Assembly (NCBI GenBank): GCA_951813545.1
Contig: OX638352.1
Coordinates: forward strand, 4,542,835 to 4,606,834
DNA length: 64,000 nt
Direction of reading: 5' to 3'
Source: an uncultured Poribacteria bacterium
Lineage (GTDB): Bacteria; Poribacteria; WGA-4E; WGA-3G
The notes beneath the pieces are model-generated. The model saw only the letters and a list, made by a program, of their open reading frames with translations, was not told where the DNA came from and did not search any database. A program made the translations under genes and the position numbers. Positions 44,030 through 52,643 of this stretch are shown here, in pieces; position 1 is the stretch's first letter; every line of letters starts with the position of its first letter.

Positions 44030-44635
44030 ATGACGTATACGCCACCTGCCTTCATATCTGGGATACTCCTCGCAGCTGGGCTTTCTACTCGGATGGGGGA
44101 ACCGAAGCAGCTGCTCCCTTTTGGGGAAAGTACGATCGTTGAGACCGTGGTGGACAGTATGCTGGGTGCCAAGTTTGACGAGGTTATCGTCGTTGTTGGG
44201 CATTGCGCAGCGGAAATTCAAAAGCAGCTGGGGACACGTGCTATCAGAACTGTGTTTAACGCTGACTACCGAGAGGGTATGTTAACCTCCGCTCAGACAG
44301 GTGTTCGGGCACTCGAAGCAAGCGACGCATTTGCGCTCATGTTGGTGGACCAACCCTTCATTACCTCTGCATTAATTGATCAGGTTATTGATGCCTACGT
44401 GCAAACGGACAAAGGTATTGCCTTACCGAGTTATAATTATCGACGGGGGCATCCAGTTCTTTTCCATCGACGATATGCTGACGGTATCCTCGCCTTGGGT
44501 GCGGAGAGTGGCGGTGTGCGAGTGCTTTTCAAAGAGTATGGTGACGATATTCACTATGTCCTGGTAGATACAGATCGGGTGCTACGAGATATTGATTACC
44601 GTGAGGATTATGAACGCGCCCTGCAGGAAAATTGA
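44030..44635 (+). CDS. MobA/MocA-like nucleotidyltransferase
   Basis: 201 residues. GILLAAGLSTRMGEPKQLLP is the NTP-binding signature of molybdenum-cofactor cytidylyl/guanylyl-transferases; LMLVDQPFIT carries the metal-binding Asp. It may load CMP or GMP onto molybdopterin, as MocA does in xanthine/CO dehydrogenase maturation; no molybdoenzyme is in the window. Followed by the Uma2 gene 37 bases on. Confidence 0.85.
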   Translation: MTYTPPAFISGILLAAGLSTRMGEPKQLLPFGESTIVETVVDSMLGAKFDEVIVVVGHCAAEIQKQLGTRAIRTVFNADYREGMLTSAQTGVRALEASDAFALMLVDQPFITSALIDQVIDAYVQTDKGIALPSYNYRRGHPVLFHRRYADGILALGAESGGVRVLFKEYGDDIHYVLVDTDRVLRDIDYREDYERALQEN

Positions 44636-44672
44636 AAGGTTGCCATGTAAACACACGAGGGAGGAAGAAAAA

Positions 44673-45344
44673 ATGAAAGAATCTCACAAAAACACGCCAG
44701 AAATTCCTGAGTCAGTGCCTACCACGATGACGTTAGCAGAATTTCTTGAGAACGATGTTCCAGGATATGAATACAGTGAAGGCAAATTAGTACTGAGGTC
44801 ACCGCCAACAGTTCCTAAGTCAGTGCCTACCACGATGACGTTAGCAGAATTTCTTGAGAATGATGTTCCAGGATATGAATACGCGAAAGGAGAATTAATA
44901 CCGATGTCCGCAGCGACGAGAAGACACGGTAAAATTAGTGCCAAGGTTATTTGGCATCTGTACTCGCATATTTACGAAAATGGGCTGGGGGAATTGTATA
45001 CAGCAGAGACGACGTTCCAGGTTGGCGAACGTGTGATGAAGCCGGACGTTGCATTCGTTTCAACCGATCACTTGGATGTTGACGAAGACAAGGGGTTTCC
45101 GATACCTCCCGACCTGGCGATTGAAGTAATTTCTCCGACAGATGTTCACTCGCGTATTGTCCGCAAGGTGTTCGACTATCTGGATGCAGGGACCCGCCTC
45201 GTTTGGGTACTTGACTCTGTTGCCAAAGCGGTGACGGTGTATCGTTCTAAAAGCGACATTGAAATACTGACGCACGAGGCCATGTTGACAGGTGAGGATG
45301 TCGTGCCAGGGTTTACCTGTCCCGTGGGACAACTGTTTGAGTAA
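44673..45344 (+). CDS. Uma2 family restriction-like endonuclease with duplicated N-terminus
   Basis: 223 residues from ATG 44673 (GAGGGAGGAAG, 44657-44667). PD-(D/E)XK nuclease motifs: MKPDVAFVS and DLAIEVISPTD. Uma2 proteins are very common in Cyanobacteria and Poribacteria and have no settled role. Residues ~14-35 and ~50-71 are the same sequence (SVPTTMTLAEFLENDVPGYE), the result of a 108-bp in-frame duplication. Confidence 0.88.
   Translation: MKESHKNTPEIPESVPTTMTLAEFLENDVPGYEYSEGKLVLRSPPTVPKSVPTTMTLAEFLENDVPGYEYAKGELIPMSAATRRHGKISAKVIWHLYSHIYENGLGELYTAETTFQVGERVMKPDVAFVSTDHLDVDEDKGFPIPPDLAIEVISPTDVHSRIVRKVFDYLDAGTRLVWVLDSVAKAVTVYRSKSDIEILTHEAMLTGEDVVPGFTCPVGQLFE
44711..44882. repeat. 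108-bp period duplication inside the Uma2 gene
   Basis: 64 bases starting GTCAGTGCCTACCACGATGA recur at 44711-44774 and 44819-44882 with a single mismatch; the preceding dozen bases are also similar. The intervening segment has diverged more. This adds 36 codons without breaking the frame. Confidence 0.9.
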
Positions 45345-45414
45345 CGTCAGTTTGGTATCATACGTCCAAAATTGTGCAATATCAAGAGGAGTCTATCGAT
45401 TAAATTTTTATACA

Positions 45415-46287
45415 ATGTTCAAATCTATTGAAAACGTTCAAAACGTGTGTGAAAAACATGCGTATATCGCGGATAGGGGTTTAGCAACAACCCTCTACCT
45501 CGCCCATCATCTCAAAAAACCCATTTTTCTTGAAGGCGAACCCGGTGTCGGTAAAACTGAAGTCGCTAAGGTGCTTGCGGATTCAACGGGTGCGAAACTC
45601 ATTCGGCTGCAGTGTTATGAAGGCTTGGATGCAAACAGCGCGCTCTATGAATGGAACTACACACGGCAAATTTTGCAACTCCGCATTGACGAAGCACGTG
45701 GACGAGACAAAGAAAGCATCGGGACCGACCTGTTTAGCGAGTCATTTCTGCTGAAACGTCCGCTGCTGGAGGCTATCCAGAGCGACGATGATGTGCCACC
45801 TGTCTTACTCATTGACGAGGTAGACCGAAGTGATAGTGAATTTGAAGCGTTTCTGCTGGAAATTTTGTCCGATTTCCAAATTACGATCCCGGAAATCGGC
45901 ACGATTCAAGCGAAACATATTCCGTATGTTGTGCTTACCTCAAACCGGACACGCGAGGTGCACGAGGCACTCAAACGGCGTTGCCTTTATCAGTGGATTG
46001 ATTATCCGAGCGTGGAAAAGGAATTGGCGATCATTCAGGCGAAGCTGCCGCAAATTGAGGAACACCTTGCGCTGCAGCTCTGTCAGATGATGCAGCTGTG
46101 GAGACAAGGGGATTACTATAAAAAACCGGGTGTTGCGGAAACCTTAGATTGGGGACTCGCGCTCGTTGCACTCGGTAAGGCGCAATTGGATGCGGATGTC
46201 GTCGCTGAGACGCTTGGCTGCGTTTTCAAATATCAGGATGATGTCCAACGTGCACGCGCAGTGGAATTATCTGAATTGGGACTATAG
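45415..46287 (+). CDS. MoxR-type AAA+ ATPase (CoxD-like)
   Basis: 290 residues from ATG 45415. Walker A FLEGEPGVGKTEVAK, Walker B PVLLIDEVDRSDSEF, sensor TSNRTREVHEALKRRC. The closest known type is CoxD, a chaperone that matures molybdenum hydroxylases with a VWA partner (CoxE); no VWA gene is present here. The MobA-like gene 1.4 kb upstream would fit a molybdoenzyme maturation role. The ribosome binding site AGAGGAG is 23 bases from the ATG, rather far. Confidence 0.88.
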   Translation: MFKSIENVQNVCEKHAYIADRGLATTLYLAHHLKKPIFLEGEPGVGKTEVAKVLADSTGAKLIRLQCYEGLDANSALYEWNYTRQILQLRIDEARGRDKESIGTDLFSESFLLKRPLLEAIQSDDDVPPVLLIDEVDRSDSEFEAFLLEILSDFQITIPEIGTIQAKHIPYVVLTSNRTREVHEALKRRCLYQWIDYPSVEKELAIIQAKLPQIEEHLALQLCQMMQLWRQGDYYKKPGVAETLDWGLALVALGKAQLDADVVAETLGCVFKYQDDVQRARAVELSELGL

Positions 46288-46288
46288 G

Positions 46289-47983
46289 ATGAACCAGATC
46301 AAAAAAACGCGACACGTTGAAACAAAAATTTTCAAAGGTATCGGTTATCTCCTTTTAGTAGGTGCAGCCTTCTGCACGATGATACCACTGTTATGGCTGT
46401 TGACCTCCTCTTTTAAGACTGCTAACGAAATTTTCGCTGTCCCGATTCAATGGTTTCCAAGCTTTCCCCCGCGCGTCGCAGCCTCGCCTTATATCGTCGA
46501 AAATGCGTATCCGAAGATTGAAAAACCGATGGCAGTAGATGAAACAGTGTGGGAAACGCTGCAACCTGAACTTACAGAGGCGATTTGGACGGAAACGCAG
46601 ACGCACATCGCAGCGAATGCGCAACTTTCCAATTACGTTCCATCCGAGGAATTGCAGAGCGAAATAATAGAAGGATTGTGGCAGCAATTGGTCGCGAGTT
46701 TACCGGATGAAGTCTGGAGTGGCACAACGGCATCTATCGTTACGGCGGTGCAGGACGCGATTATTCCAGAAGCGGTTGACACGATCTGGAGTTCGGTGTA
46801 TCGTGAAGTTGCGGTTGGGACACTCCAGATAGAAGATCTTGACTTCAATCGGACACAGATTGCGTCTGTGGATTGGGAAGCGAAAGCCGGCACTTGCATT
46901 CGTCCATCAGACGATGCCCAGACAGCTGCAAGTCTATCCTACGATTTCCAAGACGCTAACACCACCAACATAACGGTTACGGTTGCCTCACCTATTCCAA
47001 TTGATCGGATACGACGCATCACGCTGCCTATACGTGGCGATGCTTCGTATCACCGTCTCTCTTTAGCTGTGTCTGTCGGCAACGGGACTACGTATCAACC
47101 AGCACGTCCTTTCGTTTTAGAGAGCGCATTGTGGAAAGATGCAGTGTGGCGACTCCACGGCATTCCCGGTGAGTTGGAATCATCACACATCACGATGCAA
47201 CAGGTGAAGACAAACCCCGCAGTCCAATCCACTATGGAAGCCGGTGTGGAGAATCAATTATTCCTGCAACTTACAATTCATCAACCGGCTTATTTGTCGA
47301 TTGTGTGGGATAAGTTCACCTCAAACTATCGGAATCTGTGGAAGACGGTGCCATATAATCGGTATTTTGTCAATAGCGTTTTCATTGCCACGGCTTCGAC
47401 ACTGCTTACGCTGTTTTTCTGTTCGCTTGGCGGTTATGCCTTTGCCAAGTATCAGTTCCGAGGTCAGAAAATCCTGTTCGGTATCCTTCTTGCTTCTATG
47501 ATGGTGCCTTTTCAGGTGTTGCTTGTTCCCTTGTTTGGATTGATGTATGATATCGGTTGGCTCAATAGTTACAAAGCGATTATCATCCCATTTTCAGTGG
47601 GGGCATTCGGCGTGTTTCTGATGCGCCAATTCATTGTCACGATTCCGTCCGAACTGCTTGATGCAGCACGTATTGACGGTTGCTCCGAGTTCGGTATCTA
47701 TTACAGGATTGTCCTGCCCATTATTAAACCCGCGCTGGGTGCGTTGACGATCTATTCTTTTTTAGGTTCTTGGAATGGGTATCTTTGGCCCCTCATCATT
47801 TTACGGGATGAGGTGAAATACACGCTACCGATCGGTTTAGCGAATCTTGTCGGCATCTATCGGCAAGATTACGGCATGTTGATGGCGGGAACGCTGCTAT
47901 CGCTCATGCCGATTGTTATTCTGTTTTTAGCGATGCAACGTGAATTTGTGCAAGGGATTACTTTAGGAGGCGTCAAGGAGTAA
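46289..47983 (+). CDS. MalG-type ABC sugar permease with ~280-residue periplasmic insertion
   Basis: 564 residues, about twice a normal MalG. Helix 1 GIGYLLLVGAAFCTMIPLLW is followed by about 280 extra residues (from FAVPIQWFPSFPP to IVWDKFTSNYRNLW) rich in Trp, Glu and Thr, predicted periplasmic; then five more helices with the EAA loop LLDAARIDGCSEFGIYYRIV. No partner permease, binding protein or ATPase is in the window. The ATG is one base after the MoxR stop. Confidence 0.9.
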   Translation: MNQIKKTRHVETKIFKGIGYLLLVGAAFCTMIPLLWLLTSSFKTANEIFAVPIQWFPSFPPRVAASPYIVENAYPKIEKPMAVDETVWETLQPELTEAIWTETQTHIAANAQLSNYVPSEELQSEIIEGLWQQLVASLPDEVWSGTTASIVTAVQDAIIPEAVDTIWSSVYREVAVGTLQIEDLDFNRTQIASVDWEAKAGTCIRPSDDAQTAASLSYDFQDANTTNITVTVASPIPIDRIRRITLPIRGDASYHRLSLAVSVGNGTTYQPARPFVLESALWKDAVWRLHGIPGELESSHITMQQVKTNPAVQSTMEAGVENQLFLQLTIHQPAYLSIVWDKFTSNYRNLWKTVPYNRYFVNSVFIATASTLLTLFFCSLGGYAFAKYQFRGQKILFGILLASMMVPFQVLLVPLFGLMYDIGWLNSYKAIIIPFSVGAFGVFLMRQFIVTIPSELLDAARIDGCSEFGIYYRIVLPIIKPALGALTIYSFLGSWNGYLWPLIILRDEVKYTLPIGLANLVGIYRQDYGMLMAGTLLSLMPIVILFLAMQREFVQGITLGGVKE

Positions 47984-47989
47984 ACGAAA

Positions 47990-48301
47990 ATGTCAGATTA
48001 CACAACAGTTACGAAAACGAAAGCAATACGAGAGGGGCGCGGAAAAGCGTTTACTGTCAACGGAAGGCGGATCGCCATCCTCAATGAAAATGGTGAGTTC
48101 TGCGCTGTAGATAATACCTGTCCGCATGCCATGGGCTCCCTCGGCAGAGGTAGGATCCGAAACGGCATTGTCGTGTGTCCTGTTCACGGCTACGCATACA
48201 ATACGAAAACGGGTGAATGTCAAACCGACCCACGTCTGCGTATCAGGACCTATCCTGTGGTCATCGAGGATGATGAAATTAAGGTTGAAGTAGAATCGTG
48301 A
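47990..48301 (+). CDS. Rieske [2Fe-2S] ferredoxin
   Basis: 103 residues. Cluster ligands C-P-H in NTCPHAMGSLGRG and C-P-V-H in VVCPVHGYAYNTKTGEC. Resembles the small subunit of nitrite reductase (NirD) and dioxygenase ferredoxins; no oxygenase partner gene is adjacent. Its stop overlaps the GTG of the next gene (GTGA), so the two are coupled. Confidence 0.93.
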   Translation: MSDYTTVTKTKAIREGRGKAFTVNGRRIAILNENGEFCAVDNTCPHAMGSLGRGRIRNGIVVCPVHGYAYNTKTGECQTDPRLRIRTYPVVIEDDEIKVEVES

Positions 48302-49764
48302 AATCCAGTTGGGTATCCGTAATCCTTTTGGGTATTGTGTTCTGTTTCTGTCCGATTTTTCTGAACGAATCGTTTTGCGAACCCCAAAAATCCGACGGTA
48401 AAATGATGAAAGGAAATACCGAAGATGTTTGGGATGTGTTCTCGAATCTGCACCACAACGATAGAGGCAAGTTGGAAACCTATTGGGCGAGCGTGCCTGA
48501 GTTTCAGACGGTGCTATCTGACTACCTAAAGGCAAAAATTGATGCAGGCGTTGTTAATGGAAAAACGTCACTCCCGCCCAATCTCGTTTGGTACGAGTTC
48601 GTTTGGAGTTTTCCTGAGGCGTTGCGTGAGGATTTGTATGCGCATGCCCGAGGGGTCTTGGAAAGCAGCCCCGACAATGGGGCAGCCGCAAAATTTGCGG
48701 CTATAATACTCGCAGGAACCCCGTGGGACATACCACGTGATGATTTCTGGGATGTTGTCGAAAAGGCAATGGTACTGCTGCCAAACGGTGTTGAAGTCTG
48801 CTATTTGGCTTTTGAAAAGGCTGGCTTTGATTATCTCCATGAAGAAGCCGTCACCGCGCTTGAGAGACTCTTTGAGCGACATCAAGAACATCAAACACCT
48901 ACTGAGACATCTCCTTCTCAATGGAACGTGCAGGAAAATGGAAAACCTGCTTTGTCACAATGGGTATACCGGTTTTGTTATGATTACGAGTATGTAACAG
49001 AAAGGCCTAACGATTTTTATCAGCGGCTTGAAAGCGACCATCCGCTAAGGGAACGATGGACTACAGTGCTCGGCAAGATTCAGTTCGTTTTTGAAGAACA
49101 GGTAAAACTGACCCCTGACGAATGGATTCACACAAGGATGTTGGCTGAAATTCACGAAGTTTTAGGGAATACTGAGGAAGTTCAAGCGGTTTTTCAGCGG
49201 TTCCAGTTGGTGCTTAAAGATCATTTAAAGCAGAATCCAGATGACCGAACTCCTTGGTCCGGCTTAGCTAACCTCCATGAAGAGTTAGGCAACTCCGAAC
49301 TCGCACACGCATATCGGGTGAACGCCGATCCTCCCCTCGCATGGGTGGGTAAAGTCTTGCCCGATTTCTCATCCACTGTTGATTTGGATGACAAACCGAT
49401 TTCACTTGCCGACTACCGTGGTAAAGTTGTACTGCTTGACTTTTGGGCAACGCGGTATACCGATAGGATACTGACACTCGGAGCCGTATACGAGAAATAT
49501 CATAGCAGAGGCTTTGACATTATTGGAATAAATCTTGATGTAGATGAGACGGTGTTGCGCGAATTTATTGAGGAAAATCCGTTGCCGTGGCGACAGATTT
49601 TTGACGGCAAGCGGTATGAGGGTCCCTTGGTACAACGATATGTTGTTCGTAGTGTCCCGAGAATGTTTCTGCTGGATCGAGAAGGCAAGGTTATTTCAGT
49701 TAATGTAAGAGATAACAGCCTCAGTAAACTTGTTGCTAAGCAGTTAGCCATTGAAACGGATTGA
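48298..49764 (+). CDS. Thioredoxin/TlpA-fold protein lacking the CXXC motif, with TPR-like domain
   Basis: 488 residues from GTG 48298. Signal peptide VILLGIVFCFCPIFLNESF. A central helical region with TPR-like repeats (~residues 130-330) precedes a C-terminal TlpA/ResA-like domain (LPDFSSTVDLDDKPISLADY, VVLLDFWATRYTDRI, FDIIGINLDVDETVLREFIE, YVVRSVPRMFLLDREGKVIS). Where TlpA has WATWCGPC this protein reads WATRYTDR, so both cysteines are gone and it cannot be a normal thiol reductase. Confidence 0.85.
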   Translation: MKSSWVSVILLGIVFCFCPIFLNESFCEPQKSDGKMMKGNTEDVWDVFSNLHHNDRGKLETYWASVPEFQTVLSDYLKAKIDAGVVNGKTSLPPNLVWYEFVWSFPEALREDLYAHARGVLESSPDNGAAAKFAAIILAGTPWDIPRDDFWDVVEKAMVLLPNGVEVCYLAFEKAGFDYLHEEAVTALERLFERHQEHQTPTETSPSQWNVQENGKPALSQWVYRFCYDYEYVTERPNDFYQRLESDHPLRERWTTVLGKIQFVFEEQVKLTPDEWIHTRMLAEIHEVLGNTEEVQAVFQRFQLVLKDHLKQNPDDRTPWSGLANLHEELGNSELAHAYRVNADPPLAWVGKVLPDFSSTVDLDDKPISLADYRGKVVLLDFWATRYTDRILTLGAVYEKYHSRGFDIIGINLDVDETVLREFIEENPLPWRQIFDGKRYEGPLVQRYVVRSVPRMFLLDREGKVISVNVRDNSLSKLVAKQLAIETD

Positions 49765-49789
49765 TGTGTTTTTGATTATGGGAAGGAAG

Positions 49790-50541
49790 GGTGCAGGTAG
49801 GAGAATCTATAGATGTCAATTTAGGGATTTTCGTTGCATTTTGTCGTAGCGTTTCCGCAGATGCCGCCCCTACGGGGCTTGGAAAATTTGGGATGACCAG
49901 TTCTATAGAGATGTCGTCCCTACGGGGCTGCCGTGATTTTTGTTATACCATTTCTAAAAGTTTATATCGCATTAACCGCGCCGTTCACCCAGACCCGGTA
50001 GGTGCGGTTTTGCGGTGTACTCACCCAAATGCGATCTGCATTCCTAACCGCACCGGGCATGACCAAAAACATTAGACACTTTTAATAAAAATCATCAATC
50101 AGAATTGGTATTAGGTTTTGTTCAACCTAATCTACGTACTTAAGTCGAACTCATGTTATATTATGTAGGTTAGAGGAAACAAGACCCGCAGAGAAATCAA
50201 AGTAGCCCTGTAGGGGGTTTTTGCTAGGGTGTTTCTTCAGCATTTGTATGGCATCGAGATACCAGCCCAAGATATATCGGTGAATGTTTCGACGGAAGGT
50301 TTTATACCGAATTCACGTTTTTAAAATTGACACCTATGGATGCAGATAGGAACCCGAAGAACTACCCCTACAGACCTAACACCCGTGGTCCGCGTACACT
50401 ATTCGCTCTAACATACCGCCCTTACAGGGCTGGATTCTTTCCTCAATCGCTTCTATAAACATACCACCCCGCTGGGGCTGATAGACCTTCTGAGGTTGTG
50501 CTCAATCGCGTAAATATCCCTGCGCATTCGGCATTGATGCC
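49790..50541. repeat. Repeat-rich intergenic region
   Basis: No gene found. It holds CCCCTACGGGG-type palindromes (about 49868-49878 and 49918-49928, and variants near 50430 and 50470), GACCCGGTAGGTGCGG with AACCGCACCGGG as a likely stem (about 49990-50060), and GTAGGGGGTTTTTGCTAGGG related to 17,520. The same family of elements fills 17,500-18,060. Confidence 0.65.
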
Positions 50542-51972
50542 CTAAAAATCCGTACTTAGACCTACCATAAACGAAGTTTTGTGAATCGGTTCAAATTGGG
50601 AGATCCCTTCTGCTGTTTCCACACGGCGGAACGTGTATTCACGGGTAACAATTGATACAACCGGTGGAAAGACTTCATAGCGGACTTCTAAACTGAATGC
50701 TGATTTTTCATCCAGATCGAACAGGTCTCCAAAGAAGTTCTTCTCGGTCCCCTCGCCGATATCGCGTTTTGTATAGAATGCGCGCACAGAGAAACGCGGC
50801 ACGAATCCTGATTCTGTAATTCCCATGTAAAGTTTGGGTTCACTATTGGTGTAATCCTCAAACGTCCCCATGAAATGAATTTGTGGCAGCGGATGCCAGA
50901 TAAGTTGTGAGAAAAAGCCGCGTCTCGGTTCTATGTTCGTCTCCAAACCCAAGAATTGAGGCATGCCGGGTTGCGGCGATAGCGATTTCTCGGATTGGTA
51001 TGTATAATCGAACACGGAGGGGATATACCCTTCTCCAAAGGTGCGATATTCTATTTTGAAGAGCGTCTGAGTAAAGGAGAAGCCGACACCGACGGCGTTC
51101 CCCCATGCGAGGTCTGTTGTTACACTGTTTTCTTCTGTAAGCGCGATTTCTGTCTCTGAATTGCTATTTTCTAACGTATTGAGAAAGGCAATATCGTCAT
51201 AGAGGTCTAACCGAAACGTGCTCGTCTCAAAAATTGGAAATCCTACGTCAAGTCCGACCGCACTCAGCGGCTTTTCTCCTTCCTCCTGTAAATTCGGATT
51301 GATGTCCGTGAGATAAGTTGCACCGAGTTCAAATCGTGTCAGGAGGTTGTTATTCTCAGTGCGTTGAAACGGACGCAGGAACGCGCGTCCTCCAAAAATT
51401 GTGGGATTGCCGATGTCGTTCATCATCGTTTCGATGCCGTAGCGGTTTTCGGAGTTTCTGAGGTTCAGGCGTAACCCGCGTCGGTCGTAATTGGAATAGC
51501 CGGACATAATCGAACCGTGTCCGATTGTTAGGTAATCCAATTCCCCGAAGCGAAAATGGAAAGGATCATAAGGGTGCGCGTAGCGGACGTAACGGATGAG
51601 TCTTAGCCAAGTGCTTGGGTTATCCCACATTTCGCCATCCTCGGCGAGGATTTGAGGCTCATCTCCCTCCGCGTAAGGGTTGTAAAGGAGAATAAAGTCT
51701 AATCCGATGCCAATTTTTCCGAGCGGTATATCGGGCTGGAGTTGAAGTTGAATGTAAGCATCGCCGCCGATGAAGGTCAAGCCGCCACCATATAATCCGC
51801 TCGTTAGGAAATCCGGTTGCGTGACTTCATTTAGGGCTTTGTCTTCTTCGATGGGGGTGGATTGCGTGTCGTCTTGGGCAAAGGTCGGTAGGATGAGCAG
51901 GAAAATAAAAATACTGATTATTGAGGCGAAGATACCTCTCCAATAGTGTGTGAAGACGTTGTTTCTGTTCAT
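50542..51972 (-). CDS. Hypothetical outer-membrane beta-barrel protein
   Basis: 476 residues. Signal peptide FASIISIFIFLLILPTFAQ. The mature protein shows about sixteen amphipathic beta segments (YIQLQLQPDIPLGKIGIGLD, FHFRFGELDYLTIGHGSIMS, FRLDLYDDIAFL) and ends FMVGLSTDF with terminal Phe, the Omp C-terminal signal. Its ATG overlaps the stop of the ABC ATPase gene upstream by 4 bases (ATGA), so it is made together with the ABC complex. Substrate unknown. Confidence 0.78.
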   Translation of the reverse strand: MNRNNVFTHYWRGIFASIISIFIFLLILPTFAQDDTQSTPIEEDKALNEVTQPDFLTSGLYGGGLTFIGGDAYIQLQLQPDIPLGKIGIGLDFILLYNPYAEGDEPQILAEDGEMWDNPSTWLRLIRYVRYAHPYDPFHFRFGELDYLTIGHGSIMSGYSNYDRRGLRLNLRNSENRYGIETMMNDIGNPTIFGGRAFLRPFQRTENNNLLTRFELGATYLTDINPNLQEEGEKPLSAVGLDVGFPIFETSTFRLDLYDDIAFLNTLENSNSETEIALTEENSVTTDLAWGNAVGVGFSFTQTLFKIEYRTFGEGYIPSVFDYTYQSEKSLSPQPGMPQFLGLETNIEPRRGFFSQLIWHPLPQIHFMGTFEDYTNSEPKLYMGITESGFVPRFSVRAFYTKRDIGEGTEKNFFGDLFDLDEKSAFSLEVRYEVFPPVVSIVTREYTFRRVETAEGISQFEPIHKTSFMVGLSTDF

Positions 51973-52643
51973 GCATCGACAATCCTTCCGTCTTTCATCT
52001 GGATGACGCGATCGGCGTTCTCTTTTAAGCCTTCGTGGTGCGTCACAATCGCAATGGTGGTTTGATGTTCTTGGCGTAGTTCTTGAATCAGGTTCATCAG
52101 GTTATCGCTTTGGCGACTATCTAGGTTCGCAGTGGGTTCATCGGCGAAGATAATCTTCGGGCGGTTGGCGAGTGCTCGCGCAAAAGAGACGCGTTGCTTT
52201 TCGCCACCGGAGAGTTGGGCGGGACGGTGGTGCAGCCGTTCACTTAAACCGACTTGTGTGAGCAACTCGGTTGCGCGGTTCTCGGCTTCAGCCGTATTTT
52301 TTCGGGCGAGATCCATGGCGACCATGACGTTCTCTTGTGCCGTAAGGTAGGGCAGTAGGTGGAACAGCTGAAAGACAAATCCGATCTTCTCGCGGCGGAT
52401 CACGCTCATGTCTTGCACTTCGGGATTAATCGGTTCGCCATCAATTCGGATTTGACCGGCATCCGGCGTTAGAATACAACCGAGCAGGCTGATGAGTGTC
52501 GTCTTCCCGCAGCCGCTGTCGCCCATAATCATCACCAGTTCACTCTCTTCAATGGTGATGTTAACTGAATCAATCGCGACGACGGTTGCATCGCCTGTGC
52601 CGAAGCGTTTGGTTAAGCCGGTTCCTTCTACGATTGCTGCCAT
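51969..52643 (-). CDS. ABC ATPase, LolD/MacB type
   Basis: 224 residues. Walker A GDSGCGKTTLISLLGCI, signature LSGGEKQRVSFARAL, Walker B IIFADEPTANLD, H-loop IVTHHE: all intact. Such ATPases power LolCDE (lipoprotein release), MacB or DevBCA-type mechanotransmitters. Directly follows the FtsX-like permease gene and overlaps the barrel gene. Confidence 0.93.
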   Translation of the reverse strand: MAAIVEGTGLTKRFGTGDATVVAIDSVNITIEESELVMIMGDSGCGKTTLISLLGCILTPDAGQIRIDGEPINPEVQDMSVIRREKIGFVFQLFHLLPYLTAQENVMVAMDLARKNTAEAENRATELLTQVGLSERLHHRPAQLSGGEKQRVSFARALANRPKIIFADEPTANLDSRQSDNLMNLIQELRQEHQTTIAIVTHHEGLKENADRVIQMKDGRIVDA

